Origin: Candidatus Methanocrinis natronophilus
Lineage (GTDB): Archaea > Halobacteriota > Methanosarcinia > Methanotrichales > Methanotrichaceae
NCBI GenBank assembly: GCA_029167045.1
Contig: JARFPK010000004.1
Location: 1-64,000 of the forward strand
Length of the DNA: 64,000 nt
Reading direction: 5' to 3'
In this document: one piece after another, positions 18,653 through 27,619 of the stretch
Numbering within the stretch: the first letter of the stretch is position 1
Layout of the letters: each line of letters opens with the position of its first letter
Program-made: the position numbers and the translations under genes
Notes under the pieces: model-generated
Told to the model about the DNA's origin: nothing
The model's database searches: none
What the model saw: the letters and a program-made list of their open reading frames with translations, nothing else

Positions 18653-19921
18653 ATGACTTCTGATGCCTCCAGAGAGCTCTTCGAGGCCGCCAAGAGGCTG
18701 ATGCCGGGGGGGGTCAGCAGCCCCGTCCGGGCGATATCCCCCTACCCCTTCTACGTCGCCAGGGCCCAGGGACCTCACCTCTGGACGGTGGACGGCGAAA
18801 AGCTGATCGACTACTGCCTCGCCTACGGCCCCATGATCCTGGGCCACAGGCACCCCGCCGTCATGGAGAGGGTCGCAGAGCAGCTTGATCGAGGCTGGCT
18901 GTACGGGACGCCTTCGGAGCTGGAGGTCTCCCTCGCAAAAAGGATCGTCGGCCATTATCCGAGCATCGATATGCTCAGGTTCGTCAACACCGGGACCGAG
19001 GCGACTATGGCCGCCCTGAGGATAGCCCGGGGGTACACCGGCAAAGATAGGATCGTCAAGGTGGAGGGGGGGTTTCACGGCGCCCACGACTCCGTCCTGG
19101 TGAAAGCAGGCTCCGGCGCCACGACCCTGGGGACCCCCGACTCCCTTGGCGTCCCGAAGGATACGGCGAAAAACACCCTCCAGGTCCCCTACAACGATTT
19201 AGAGGCGATCGAATCTCTCCTCGAGGGCTTCGACGGGGAGGTGGCGGCGGTGATCATGGAGCCGGTCCTGGGAAACATCGGACCGATCCTCCCCGAGGAG
19301 GGGTACCTGGAGGGGGTCCGGCGGCTGACGGAAGATCACGGGGTCCTTCTGATATTCGACGAGGTGATCACAGGCTTCCGGCTCAGCCTCGGGGGCGCCC
19401 AGGCCTTCTACGGCGTCGTCCCCGACATTACGACGCTGGGAAAGGTCATCGGCGGAGGCTTCCCCATCGGGGTCGTCGGCGGGAGGCGCGACCTCTTGGA
19501 GACCGTAGCCCCCAGGGGGGGGGTCTATCAGGCGGGGACCTTCAACGGAAGCCCGGTCTCTTTGGCCGCCGGGATGGCGACCCTGGACGTTCTGGAAGGG
19601 GAGAGGGTTCTTGAGAGGCTCAACGCCGTCGGGGACGGCCTGAGGGCGGCACTATCGGATATAGTAGAAGATCTGGGGCTGGGCTACTCGGTGGTGGGGA
19701 TCGCCTCGATCTTCAAGGTCTTCTTCGGCGATCTTCCAAAGAACTACGTCGAGGCTCTCCGGTGCAACAAGGCCGGATACTTCGCCTTCTTCCGTCGGAT
19801 GCTGCAGGCGGGGGTATTTCTCCCTCCGAGCCAGTTTGAGACGAACTTCTTATCCGCCGCCCACACCGACGACGTAATCAACGAAACTCTGGAGGCCTAC
19901 AAGTTAAACCTGAGAAGCTGA
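18653..19921 (+). CDS. hemL: Glutamate-1-semialdehyde 2,1-aminomutase
   Basis: PLP enzyme converting glutamate-1-semialdehyde to 5-aminolevulinate, the first committed tetrapyrrole precursor. The product is 422 residues. [12 protein letters not shown] lies near the N-terminus, then [28 protein letters not shown], and the PLP lysine in [14 protein letters not shown]. The gene starts a run of four tightly packed plus-strand genes for uroporphyrinogen and siroheme-derived heme. hemA and hemB are not seen here. Confidence 0.94.
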   Translation: MTSDASRELFEAAKRLMPGGVSSPVRAISPYPFYVARAQGPHLWTVDGEKLIDYCLAYGPMILGHRHPAVMERVAEQLDRGWLYGTPSELEVSLAKRIVGHYPSIDMLRFVNTGTEATMAALRIARGYTGKDRIVKVEGGFHGAHDSVLVKAGSGATTLGTPDSLGVPKDTAKNTLQVPYNDLEAIESLLEGFDGEVAAVIMEPVLGNIGPILPEEGYLEGVRRLTEDHGVLLIFDEVITGFRLSLGGAQAFYGVVPDITTLGKVIGGGFPIGVVGGRRDLLETVAPRGGVYQAGTFNGSPVSLAAGMATLDVLEGERVLERLNAVGDGLRAALSDIVEDLGLGYSVVGIASIFKVFFGDLPKNYVEALRCNKAGYFAFFRRMLQAGVFLPPSQFETNFLSAAHTDDVINETLEAYKLNLRS

Positions 19922-19923
19922 CG

Positions 19924-20829
19924 GTGGGAAGCCGCGGAAGCCCCCTGGCCCTGCGGCAGACGAAGACCGTCATATCCCTCCTGGAGGCGAGGCGGATCGA
20001 GACGAGCCTGGCGATCGTCAAGACGAAAGGAGACCAGGTCCAGGACGTCCCCCTCCACATGGTATCGGGGAGGGGGCTCTTCGTCAAGGAGATAGACGAT
20101 CGTATGCTCTCGGGGGATATAGACGTCGCCGTCCACAGCATGAAGGACCTCCCCTCCAAGAGGCCAGGGGGGCTCGTCATAGCCGCCGTCCTTCCTCGAG
20201 ACTCCCCCTTCGACGTCCTGGTGAGCGGCGACGGCGTCGCCATCGACGAGCTGGAGGAGGGGGCGGTCGTCGGGACCTGCAGCATGAGGCGCTCTTCCCA
20301 GCTGCGACGGGCGCGGCCGGACCTGGTCATCGAGTCCCTCCGGGGCAACCTGGAGACGAGGCTTAGGAAGCTCGACGAGGGGAGGTACAGGGCGATAGTC
20401 CTCGCCGAGGCGGGGATAGAGAGGATGGGGTACCGTCCCCGATACTCCGTCCTCGACCCCGAGAGGTTCCTCCCTTCGGCGAACCAGGGGGCGATCGCCG
20501 TGGTGACGACCCGGGGCCGAGCCGCAGAGGCGGTCGGCGAGATCGATCACCTCCCTACGAGGAGGGAGGCGGAGGTGGAACGGGTGATCCTGGAGGCGAT
20601 CGGCGGCTCCTGCGTCGTCCCCATGGCAGCCTTCGCCAGGCTTCAGGGGGGCGAGATCCTCGTCGAGGCCGAGGTCCTGTCCCTGGACGGGTCGCGGTCC
20701 ATCCGGGTGGAGGGGCGGGTCCCGGCGGAGGACCACATAAAGGGGGCGGTGGAGCTGAGCAGGAGGCTGGTGGATATGGGAGGACGCGATCTTGCAGAAG
20801 AGGCGGTGAGGAACGTTGGAAAGGTCTGA
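19924..20829 (+). CDS. hemC: Hydroxymethylbilane synthase
   Basis: Porphobilinogen deaminase polymerising four porphobilinogens into hydroxymethylbilane; 301 residues. The start is GTG 19924, two bases past the hemL stop, giving the family N-terminus GSRGSPLALRQT. Other motifs are DVAVHSMKDLPS and the cofactor-binding cysteine in GGSCVVPMAAFA, which carries the dipyrromethane. The 3' end overlaps cobA-hemD by 14 bases. Confidence 0.94.
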   Translation: MGSRGSPLALRQTKTVISLLEARRIETSLAIVKTKGDQVQDVPLHMVSGRGLFVKEIDDRMLSGDIDVAVHSMKDLPSKRPGGLVIAAVLPRDSPFDVLVSGDGVAIDELEEGAVVGTCSMRRSSQLRRARPDLVIESLRGNLETRLRKLDEGRYRAIVLAEAGIERMGYRPRYSVLDPERFLPSANQGAIAVVTTRGRAAEAVGEIDHLPTRREAEVERVILEAIGGSCVVPMAAFARLQGGEILVEAEVLSLDGSRSIRVEGRVPAEDHIKGAVELSRRLVDMGGRDLAEEAVRNVGKV

Positions 20830-22288
20830 AGGTGGGAAGGTCTGGCTGGTCGGCGCCGGCCCCGGTGATCCGGAGCTTATGACCCTGAAGGCGAAGAGGT
20901 TGGTGGAGGAGGCAGAGGTCGTCTTGTTCGACCGGCTCCTCTCTCCCGAGATCCTGGGTTGGGCCCCGGAGGAGGCGGAGATGATCGACGTAGGAAAGCT
21001 CCCCGGCCGCCACAAGCTCTCCCAGGAGGAGATAAATGGCCTTCTGGTGGAGAAGGGGAGGGAGGGGAAGTTCGTCGTCAGACTGAAGGGGGGAGACCCC
21101 TTCGTCTTAGGCAGGGGAGGCGAAGAGGCGCTCGCCCTCGCCGAAGCGGGCATACCCTTCGAGGTCGTCCCCGGGGTGACGTCGGCGATATCCGTCCCCG
21201 CTGGGGCGGGGATCCCCGTCACCCATAGAGGCGTAGCCACCGCCTTCACCGTCGTCACAGGCCATGAGGAGCCGGGAAAGGACGAAGAGCTCGACTGGGA
21301 GGCCCTGGCCCGGGTCGGTGGAACCATCGTCGTCCTGATGGGGGTATCAAGGCTATTCGAGAACGTCTCGGCGCTACTGCGGGGCGGGAGATCTCCGGAT
21401 ACCCCGGCCGCCCTCATCGAGAGGGGTTGGAGCCCCGAAGAGAGGCTCGTCGTCGCAAGCCTGGGAGAGATAGTCGATAAGGCGAAGGAGGCAGAGGTGG
21501 AGTCCCCTGCCATCCTGGTGGTGGGGGATGTGGTAGCCCTATCCGAGAAGCTGAGGGCCCCTGCCATAGCCATCCTGAGGCCGGACAACCGGGGGGACGA
21601 GTCGGAGAAGATCGCCCGGAAGATGGGTTTTAAGCCGATCCTCGCCCCTTCCATAGCCTTCTTGGAGCTCCCCCTCCCTTCCGACCTCCCCGAGAGGATA
21701 AAAAGGGCCGAATGCGTCGTCTTCACCAGCGCCACCGGCGCCGAGATCGCCCTCCGGGACCCCGGAGTCGCCGATCTTCTGAAGGAGTCGGTCCTGGCCA
21801 CCATCGGCCCCAGGACGGAGGAGGCGCTGGTGGAGAGGGGCTTATCCGTCGCCGTCGTCCCCGAGAGCTACAGCTCTCGGGGGCTCGCCCTCGCCCTGGC
21901 GCCGAAGTTCAAGAGAGTCCTCCTCCTCAGGAGCGCCAGAGGAAGCCCAGAGCTGGTGGAGATCCTGAAGGAGGCGGCGGTCGAGGTCGACGAGGTCCAC
22001 CTCTACGACATCTCCCCCTCCGAAGACCCGAGGCTGGACTGGCTGATCCGGCGGGGGACTCCCGAGATCTACGCCTTTACCAGCGGCTCGACGGCCAAGA
22101 ACCTCCTGGCGAGGGCAAGAGAGCTGGGATGCGAGGAAGGCCTCCGGGATAAGCTCGCAGGAACGACGGTCGCCGCCATCGGCCCCCCCACCAAAGCGGA
22201 GCTGGAGCGGCTGGGGGTCCGGGTCGACCGCGTCCCCGAGAGGTTCACCTTCGAAGGGATGCTGGAAGAGATCAGGAGGAGAAGATGA
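20816..22288 (+). CDS. cobA-hemD: Fused uroporphyrinogen-III methyltransferase / uroporphyrinogen-III synthase
   Basis: Two-domain protein of 490 residues. Residues 1 to about 245 are the SAM-dependent methyltransferase that makes precorrin-2: VWLVGAGPGDPELMTLKA, then VVRLKGGDPFVLGRGGEEA and VVPGVTSAISVPAGAGIPVTHR. Residues about 250-490 are HemD, which cyclises hydroxymethylbilane: CVVFTSATGAEIAL and YAFTSGSTAKNLL. The start is TTG 20816, inside the hemC 3' end. The fusion channels hydroxymethylbilane to precorrin-2, supplying siroheme, heme, cobamide and F430 routes. Confidence 0.93.
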   Translation: MERSEGGKVWLVGAGPGDPELMTLKAKRLVEEAEVVLFDRLLSPEILGWAPEEAEMIDVGKLPGRHKLSQEEINGLLVEKGREGKFVVRLKGGDPFVLGRGGEEALALAEAGIPFEVVPGVTSAISVPAGAGIPVTHRGVATAFTVVTGHEEPGKDEELDWEALARVGGTIVVLMGVSRLFENVSALLRGGRSPDTPAALIERGWSPEERLVVASLGEIVDKAKEAEVESPAILVVGDVVALSEKLRAPAIAILRPDNRGDESEKIARKMGFKPILAPSIAFLELPLPSDLPERIKRAECVVFTSATGAEIALRDPGVADLLKESVLATIGPRTEEALVERGLSVAVVPESYSSRGLALALAPKFKRVLLLRSARGSPELVEILKEAAVEVDEVHLYDISPSEDPRLDWLIRRGTPEIYAFTSGSTAKNLLARARELGCEEGLRDKLAGTTVAAIGPPTKAELERLGVRVDRVPERFTFEGMLEEIRRRR

Positions 22289-23454
22289 TAATATTCTCGA
22301 AGGCCCTCGCCGACCAAGGGACGGTCTGGGACGCCATCAGGGCGGCAGAAGAGGTGGGAGAGCCGATATCTGCCGACATGATAAGGTTCTCGGGGGAGAA
22401 GAAGCCGGTGGTGATGTGGAATATCACCCGTCACTGTAACCTCAATTGTGACCACTGCTACATAGACGCGACGGCCGCGGCAGCCGAGGAGCTCACCCTG
22501 GAGGAGGGGATAAGGCTCATCGACGACCTGGCCGACCTTAAAATCCCTATCCTGATCCTCACCGGGGGCGAGCCGCTCTTAAGCCCCAACTTCTACGCCT
22601 ACGCCTTCCACGCCAGAGAGGTGGGCCTGAGGACGGTGATATCGACGAACGGGACCCTCATAACCCCGGAGGTGGCAAGGCTCCTGGCGGAGGCGAAGAT
22701 CAGGTACGTCGGGGTCAGCCTCGACTCCTGCAGGCGGGAGGTCCACGACAGCTTCAGAGGTGTAGAGGGCGCCCACGAGAGGGCCCTGGCGGGGCTTGTC
22801 AACGCCCGGGACGCCGGCCTCAAGACCGGCCTGAGGGTGACCCTCACCCGGGATAACTGGCACGAGGTCCCCGCCCTCCTGGAGCTCGCCCTGGAGATGG
22901 ATATCCCTCGGTTCTGCCTCTACCACCTCGTCCCCGTGGGGAGGGGGGCGGGGATCTCGGACCGGGACGTCACCGCCGAGGAGAGGAGGTCGGTGATCAG
23001 GTTCCTGGCGGAGGCTGCCGTCGAGCTGAAGGACCGGGAGATCGAGATCCTCTCCACCGACTCCCCCATGGACGGGGCGTACCTGCTGGAGATGCTGAAA
23101 GACGATCCGGAGAGGCGGGAGCAGGCAAGAAAGCTTCTCAAAAGCTCAGGGGGGTGCACCGCCGGGGTGAAGGTCGCAAATATCAACCATCGTGGTGACG
23201 TCCATCCCTGCCACTTCATGCCCGAGGTCGTCGTCGGGAACGTCCGGGAGAGGGCCTTCCGGGATATCTGGATCGACGGCCCAACCCCGGAGCTTCTGGA
23301 GCTGAGGGATATCAGGTCTCACCTCAAGGGAGCCTGCGCCGACTGCGAGTACCTCGACGTCTGCGGCGGATGCCGGCAGAAGGCGAGGTTCTACTGTGGT
23401 GACGTCCTGGGAGAGGACCCGACCTGTGTAGTAAAGGATCTTCTCGGGAGATGA
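22285..23454 (+). CDS. ahbC: Ahb-type radical SAM enzyme of the siroheme-to-heme pathway
   Basis: Radical SAM protein of 389 residues. The SAM cluster motif is CNLNCDHCYIDA at about residue 51, followed by LTGGEPLL and STNGTLI. A C-terminal SPASM-type region holds further cysteines (CTAGVKVANINHRGDVHPCHF, CADCEYLDVCGGC, DPTC) for auxiliary clusters. The length and layout fit AhbC, which removes acetate side chains from didecarboxysiroheme, better than AhbD, but the two are close homologues. ATGA overlap with cobA-hemD supports a tetrapyrrole role over peptide modification. Confidence 0.75.
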   Translation: MIIFSKALADQGTVWDAIRAAEEVGEPISADMIRFSGEKKPVVMWNITRHCNLNCDHCYIDATAAAAEELTLEEGIRLIDDLADLKIPILILTGGEPLLSPNFYAYAFHAREVGLRTVISTNGTLITPEVARLLAEAKIRYVGVSLDSCRREVHDSFRGVEGAHERALAGLVNARDAGLKTGLRVTLTRDNWHEVPALLELALEMDIPRFCLYHLVPVGRGAGISDRDVTAEERRSVIRFLAEAAVELKDREIEILSTDSPMDGAYLLEMLKDDPERREQARKLLKSSGGCTAGVKVANINHRGDVHPCHFMPEVVVGNVRERAFRDIWIDGPTPELLELRDIRSHLKGACADCEYLDVCGGCRQKARFYCGDVLGEDPTCVVKDLLGR

Positions 23455-23474
23455 TCCTCAGGAGATGAGCCGCT

Positions 23475-23511
23475 AGGCTCCTATCAGGCTCCCATATATC
23501 GAAAGGAGCCT
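23475..23511 (+). terminator. Stem-loop after the heme cluster
   Basis: AGGCTCC at 23475-23481 pairs perfectly with GGAGCCT at 23505-23511 across a 23-base loop, 20 bases past the radical SAM stop. It may terminate or protect the end of the hem transcript. Confidence 0.35.
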
Positions 23512-23651
23512 TCCCACCCGCACCCGTCGCCAGGGGCTTCCAGCCCACTCTTTCCAGGGCCTTCCTTCATGGTCCTCCTTCCTTTATCATGGCCCGTATC
23601 ATCACCGTCATACCGCCAAAATCGAATTGATGGGGAGACGGTACCGGAAAG

Positions 23652-23659
23652 TTTAATAA
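23652..23659 (+). promoter_or_regulatory. TATA box of a small gene
   Basis: TTTAATAA lies 37-44 bases upstream of ATG 23696. A Shine-Dalgarno AGGAG at 23683-23687 follows, with eight bases to the ATG. The complete set of signals supports the 38-codon gene downstream. Confidence 0.45.
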
Positions 23660-23695
23660 ATGAGTTCAGCCGAATTAATGGCAGGAGTGATTCAA

Positions 23696-23812
23696 ATGGC
23701 GGAAGAGAAGAAGAAGGAGAAGAAGGAAGAGGAAGAGATCGCAAAGGTTGACCCCATAAAGCCCGGCGAGAAGCGGGGCGGCAGAAAGAGGCTCCTCGAC
23801 GGCTGCGTATAG
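23696..23812 (+). CDS. Small charged protein of 38 residues, unknown
   Basis: I do not recognise this protein. It begins MAEEKKKEKKEEEEIAKVD, an almost wholly charged stretch, and ends RKRLLDGCV with a single cysteine two residues from the end. TATA box, ribosome binding site and ATG are well spaced. The TAG stop abuts the left arm of a 12-base inverted repeat. It follows the Ahb-type gene by about 240 bases but has its own promoter. It could be a small regulatory or nucleic-acid-binding peptide; a chance frame is possible because of its length. Confidence 0.5.
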   Translation: MAEEKKKEKKEEEEIAKVDPIKPGEKRGGRKRLLDGCV

Positions 23813-23879
23813 CCTGGATGAAAGTGGCGGTCCGCTCCGGCGGTCCGACCTCCTCCGCTTTTATCGATTCATCCAGGCT
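23811..23879. repeat. 12-bp perfect inverted repeat after the small gene
   Basis: AGCCTGGATGAA at 23811-23822 is the exact reverse complement of 23868-23879, with a 45-base loop. The loop itself contains GGCGGTCCG twice. It could be a terminator, a structured RNA or a protein-binding site. Confidence 0.6.
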
Positions 23880-24133
23880 TCTGGCGTCACCTCCGGTGGC
23901 GGCGTTAGTATGATCTTTCTTTCGTCGTCTATGGCGATGATATCCTTCTCGTCGAACGGCGGCGAGGCGTCATCCGAGGATGAGATATCCGATTATCTCG
24001 AAAAGACGGGCCGCAGGCCTGAGGAGATCTCCCATCCCAGGTTTCTAAGATATGGCGGAGGCAGGGGTCAGAGATCCATGAACTCCTCCGGGATGGGGCG
24101 GTCCTCGACCAGGATTCAGAAGAGAGATGACCT
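23880..24133. other. Degenerate intergenic stretch
   Basis: No credible gene is seen. On the minus strand, a 45-codon open segment ending at about 23859 reads DEKDIIAIDDERKIILTPPP near its end but has no start codon, so it may be the tail of a lost gene. Confidence 0.3.
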
Positions 24134-24485
24134 GTGGCCATAAAGCTCCCAAACGACATCATCGTCATCTTCCTGATATCCATCGTCGCCATCTTCGTCG
24201 GCCACCGCCTGCGGGTCCCTGTCATCGTCGGCTTTCTCGCTACGGGGATTCTGGCCGGGCCCTACGGCCTGCAGCTGATCCATGAGGCGGAGCAGGTCGA
24301 GGTCCTCGCCGAGATCGGGGTCTTCCTCCTCCACTTCGCCATTGGGATCTAGTTCTCCTTCGAGAAGCTGATGCAGATCAAGAGCTGCGCCCTGGTGGTA
24401 GGGGCCTCCAGGTAGCCGTCACCTTTCTGGTCAGGACCTTGATAGGGATCGAGATCGGGCTTCACCAGCGCCTCCTCGTTGACCG
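24134..24485 (+). pseudogene. CPA2-type cation/proton antiporter, N-terminal fragment
   Basis: The N-terminal membrane part of a KefB/CPA2-like antiporter. From GTG 24134 it reads IIVIFLISIVAIFVGHRLRV, then GFLATGILAGPYGLQLI and GVFLLHFAIGI. It then meets TAG at 24350-24352, where the family has Glu (GIEFS). The frame continues past the stop as FSFEKLMQIKSCALVVGA. It then shifts by one base to LQVAVTFLVRTLIGIEIGL before homology is lost near 24485. So at least one nonsense change and one frameshift are present. The matching C-terminal nucleotide-binding part lies at 27620-27886. Confidence 0.8.
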
Positions 24486-24494
24486 GTGCCGGGT

Positions 24495-24672
24495 CTCACA
24501 GACTGAGTGTGGCGCTCTCGATGATATTCGCTCCCGCTCCTATGGCTCCCGCTCCTATGGCTCCGATATCTATCTCATCGTCGAGATCGAGGGTGAAGGT
24601 GACCTGTTTTGAGACCTCGAAGGCGACCTCATCGGAGAACCTCCCATCTATCCAGTCCCTGGCGGCCTGGAT
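24495..24672 (-). pseudogene. Remnant ORF with GAIGAGAIGAGA repeat
   Basis: The minus strand carries a 58-codon open segment without any start codon, bounded upstream by a TAG. It contains DWIDGRFSDEVAFEVSKQV, then DLDDEIDIGAIGAGAIGAGA, and ends ATLSL. It looks like the C-terminal end of a protein whose beginning is lost. I do not recognise the family. It lies inside the broken antiporter region. Confidence 0.4.
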
Positions 24673-24725
24673 CTACTCTGAAAAATAGCTTTACCGTTCA
24701 TGAGATCGTCCTGAGGACGGGGGAG

Positions 24726-25829
24726 TCACGAGAGGTTCCCGGGGCTCTCCCCTTCTTTGTTAACTCCACAGGAGGGGCAGATATCTGACTCCTCCGGTCC
24801 GCGGAATATAATGTTCCTGTACGGGTAGGGTATCTCGATCCCTTCCTTGTCGAACCCCTTCTTTATCGCCTCTCGGATCTCACAATGGGTGGCGAAGGCT
24901 ACTGCCCTGCTCGGTATCTCGAATAGAAGCCAGAGATTTACTCCCAACTCCGTCAGTCCCGTCATCCTGACGACTATCTCCCGGTCCTTCAGGACGAGGG
25001 GGTGCCTCATGGCCGCCTCCAACATGATCTCCCGGGCTTTGTCGATGTCGGCGTCGTAAGCGATCCTGACTTCGACGGCCCAGAGAATGATAGGGTCGAT
25101 GATCGTCCAGTTGACTATCTCCTGGTTGCTGATGATGCTGTTGGGGACGAAGATCCTCCTCCCGTCCCAGGTCTGGATAGTGGTATGTCTCAAGGTCAGA
25201 TCCTCGATGTAGCCATACTCTCCTTTGAAGTCTATCTTGTCGCCGACGCGGAAGGGGTGGAAGAGGGCGAGGAATATCCCTGAAATTACGTTCGAGAGGG
25301 AGTCCTGGGCGGCGAACCCTATGGCTATGGCTGCGACCCCGGCTCCGGCGAGGAGGGTCACGGCGACGTTGCTGAGCCCCGGTATCTGGGATAAGAAGAT
25401 AATGAACCCGATTAAGTATACCGTGGCGACGAGGAGCCTGCTGATGAGGAGCCTGAAGGTCAACTCCGTCTCGGAATCGACCCCAGTCTTCTTGCCTCCC
25501 ACCATCTCAGGGATCTTGAATTTGAAGGCTCGGGTCACCATCTTGGCCGCGATATAAGTTGCTATCAGGATCAGGATCATCTTCAAGATCGTCGATCCGA
25601 TCGATATGATGTCGATGCCGAAGGTGATGGCCAGATGGTCGATAATCGACTCGAAAATCGGCTGGGCTTCGTATCCGACGAGGTGGGAAGGGATATCTCG
25701 GAACGTCTCCTCCGGTAAGTCGACGGTGACGTTGGCAGGATCTACCTCCTCCGGTGCCGGAGGAGAAGGCATGGTGTACTGATAGAAGATGTCTTCTCCT
25801 TCTCCAAACGGCATTGAATCCTCGTCCAT
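24726..25829 (-). CDS. mscS: Small-conductance mechanosensitive channel (MscS family)
   Basis: Membrane channel of about 367 residues that would release solutes under hypo-osmotic stress. After a polar N-terminus there are three hydrophobic segments. The pore helix has the glycine/alanine pattern LLAGAGVAAIAIGFAAQDSLSN. Then come the beta domain (FRVGDKIDFKGEYGYIEDLTLRHT, FVPNSIISNQEIVNW) and a C-terminal domain ending near a CPSCG motif. That terminal CPSCG-type tail is unusual for plain MscS. The ATG at 25829 has an alternative 15 bases downstream. The gene lies in the interval that splits the antiporter pseudogene. Confidence 0.9.
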   Translation of the reverse strand: MDEDSMPFGEGEDIFYQYTMPSPPAPEEVDPANVTVDLPEETFRDIPSHLVGYEAQPIFESIIDHLAITFGIDIISIGSTILKMILILIATYIAAKMVTRAFKFKIPEMVGGKKTGVDSETELTFRLLISRLLVATVYLIGFIIFLSQIPGLSNVAVTLLAGAGVAAIAIGFAAQDSLSNVISGIFLALFHPFRVGDKIDFKGEYGYIEDLTLRHTTIQTWDGRRIFVPNSIISNQEIVNWTIIDPIILWAVEVRIAYDADIDKAREIMLEAAMRHPLVLKDREIVVRMTGLTELGVNLWLLFEIPSRAVAFATHCEIREAIKKGFDKEGIEIPYPYRNIIFRGPEESDICPSCGVNKEGESPGNLS

Positions 25830-26141
25830 AATAAATAAAAATGCATTTTCTGCAATACATAAACATTACGCTTGCTATTCGGACCATAAAAGCCGATTAT
25901 CTGTGTTTCGTGCTATTTTCAACAGGGAAATTGCGGATATTTAGGCGATTCAGATTCTAAGAAAAGTACATTTTCCCTATTATTATATATGTTATTTATA
26001 ATGAAATTGTGGACATTTTGTGAATTCGGGAATTTATAGTCCCAAAAGCGCCGTGATCTTTGTATTTGGAACCTGCAATATCGATAATACCGAAGCATTT
26101 TCATGGCTGTAGACGGGATTGATAGCCAAGAGGGAGACGAA
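25830..26141. other. AT-rich divergent promoter region
   Basis: About 310 bases between divergent genes, far richer in A and T than the neighbouring coding sequence, with several TATA-like runs (for example 25978-26003). No coding region is seen. It probably carries the promoters of mscS (left) and the secreted protein (right). Its composition fits recently acquired DNA. Confidence 0.4.
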
Positions 26142-27602
26142 ATGAAACTGAGACCTATTCTGACCACGATTGCCATGGTAGTATTCCTACTTGGCGTTAC
26201 CTGCATCGCCACTGCAGACCAATCGACCATCTCAGCTTCGCCATCTGCGGTAAACCTCGGAGATGAGATAACCGTCAACTACTCTGGCGCACCGGGGTTC
26301 GATACCGATTGGATCGCCATTTACAGGACTGGCGCCGCAAATGAACGATACGGTGGATGGTACTATCTCAGGGGCGAGGAGAGCGGGACTTTGACCTTCA
26401 CTGCTCCGATGGAGGCTGGAGATTATGAGTTCAGGATGTTCAAGAACTGGGGCGGTGGCGGCGGATATAACGACATAGCACGAAGCAATATAGTATCGGT
26501 TGGAGTGACGTCGCCCCAGGATGGATCCTTCATCTACTGGGCGGCTCACGCTACAGCGAGCAGCGAATATTCGTCCGATGCCTGGTCTGCCCTTCAGGCA
26601 ACGGGCGAGCCTGACACTTATCCCGACCACGGAGATATTGAGACCGCCTGGGCTCCGCTGGAAGAGGATGCAGGGGTCGAGTGGCTCGACCTCGAATATG
26701 AGGTATCGGTCTTGATAAATCGGGTCGATATTTACGAGACTTTCAACCCAGGGGCTGTCTCAGGCTTGGAGATATACGATGATACCGGCGATAGGCACCT
26801 TGTATGGGAAGGGACGATGGAGCCGGCGAAGGAGGCCAGGATATCATCGATCGAAATCAGACCCGCATTCCCCACCAACAGGATCCGAATCCTGCTGGAT
26901 ACGACGAGGGTACCTGGCTGGAACGAGATCGACGCGGTGGGGCTTATCGGAACCCCATCCAGTGTTTCATCCGAGGAATCTGATGACCATGAGGTATCAG
27001 AGAATGATCGATCTGATATCGGCTCGAATTATGAAAATGCCATCGTCCTGGGAAGAGAGGCATTAGATCCGGCTACTTTAGAAGGTGGAGCAGCCGATGC
27101 CAAGGAAGTGCCGATAATAAAGGCGATCTCCGTCGAACCGCTCTATCGCCATATCAAAGGAGGGGACATGCTCTATCTCAAGATAACTCTGAAAAACGAG
27201 GGAAGTCGCCATCTCTACGACGGTTACATCCAACTCCGAGCCCTGAGCCCTGGAAGAGCAGCTACGACTGCTGGATCCTGGTTCGGCAAGATACCCCCCA
27301 TCCTCGTCGGCCACGAAGCTGAACTATACTTAATTCTTGAGACTAATAAGCCTGAGCTGATGGATGAACGAAACCCCTACTCCTGGATAGGACCATCGTG
27401 CGTTCCCTACGCTATCGATGGGTGGATAAGCGAATTAATGGCTCCGGGAGATTATATCAGCCGGGAAGGAAAGAAGGTGACCTCCACCGTCGGTCGCTGG
27501 GAGACTAGAGGCATCATATACGAATCCGATGCTTTCGAACTCAATGGCTGCTGTCTGGAGCCTCCTTCGGGTCAAATTTTGAGGAATGGTTGTGCTACCT
27601 AG
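26142..27602 (+). CDS. Secreted protein with Ig-like and discoidin-like beta-sandwich domains
   Basis: Exported protein of about 486 residues of unknown function. A signal peptide (MKLRPILTTIAMVVFLLGVT) is followed by an Ig-like domain at about 27-130 with FDTDWIAIYRTG and GTLTFTAPMEAGDYEFRMF. Next is a discoidin-like domain with LDLEYEVSVLINRVDIYETF and NRIRILLDTTRVPGWNEIDA. A C-terminal CARDB-like stretch has YLKITLKNEGSRHLYDGYI. Such modules often bind sugars or other surface polymers. The start at 26142 follows GGGAGA; the frame is open from 26103 upstream. The ending is polar, with no membrane anchor. Confidence 0.75.
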   Translation: MKLRPILTTIAMVVFLLGVTCIATADQSTISASPSAVNLGDEITVNYSGAPGFDTDWIAIYRTGAANERYGGWYYLRGEESGTLTFTAPMEAGDYEFRMFKNWGGGGGYNDIARSNIVSVGVTSPQDGSFIYWAAHATASSEYSSDAWSALQATGEPDTYPDHGDIETAWAPLEEDAGVEWLDLEYEVSVLINRVDIYETFNPGAVSGLEIYDDTGDRHLVWEGTMEPAKEARISSIEIRPAFPTNRIRILLDTTRVPGWNEIDAVGLIGTPSSVSSEESDDHEVSENDRSDIGSNYENAIVLGREALDPATLEGGAADAKEVPIIKAISVEPLYRHIKGGDMLYLKITLKNEGSRHLYDGYIQLRALSPGRAATTAGSWFGKIPPILVGHEAELYLILETNKPELMDERNPYSWIGPSCVPYAIDGWISELMAPGDYISREGKKVTSTVGRWETRGIIYESDAFELNGCCLEPPSGQILRNGCAT

Positions 27603-27619
27603 GATTGGGTGATAGACCA

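Noticed and set aside
19897-21804. Minus-strand frame of 635 codons across hemC and cobA-hemD
   Set aside because: It is opposite two well supported genes and has a serine, proline and arginine-rich composition without motifs.
22285-23812. Radical SAM/SPASM enzyme plus short Cys-ending peptide as a RiPP system
   Set aside because: The enzyme overlaps cobA-hemD and fits the Ahb heme pathway, and the peptide has its own promoter 240 bases away. Kept only as a remark on the small gene.
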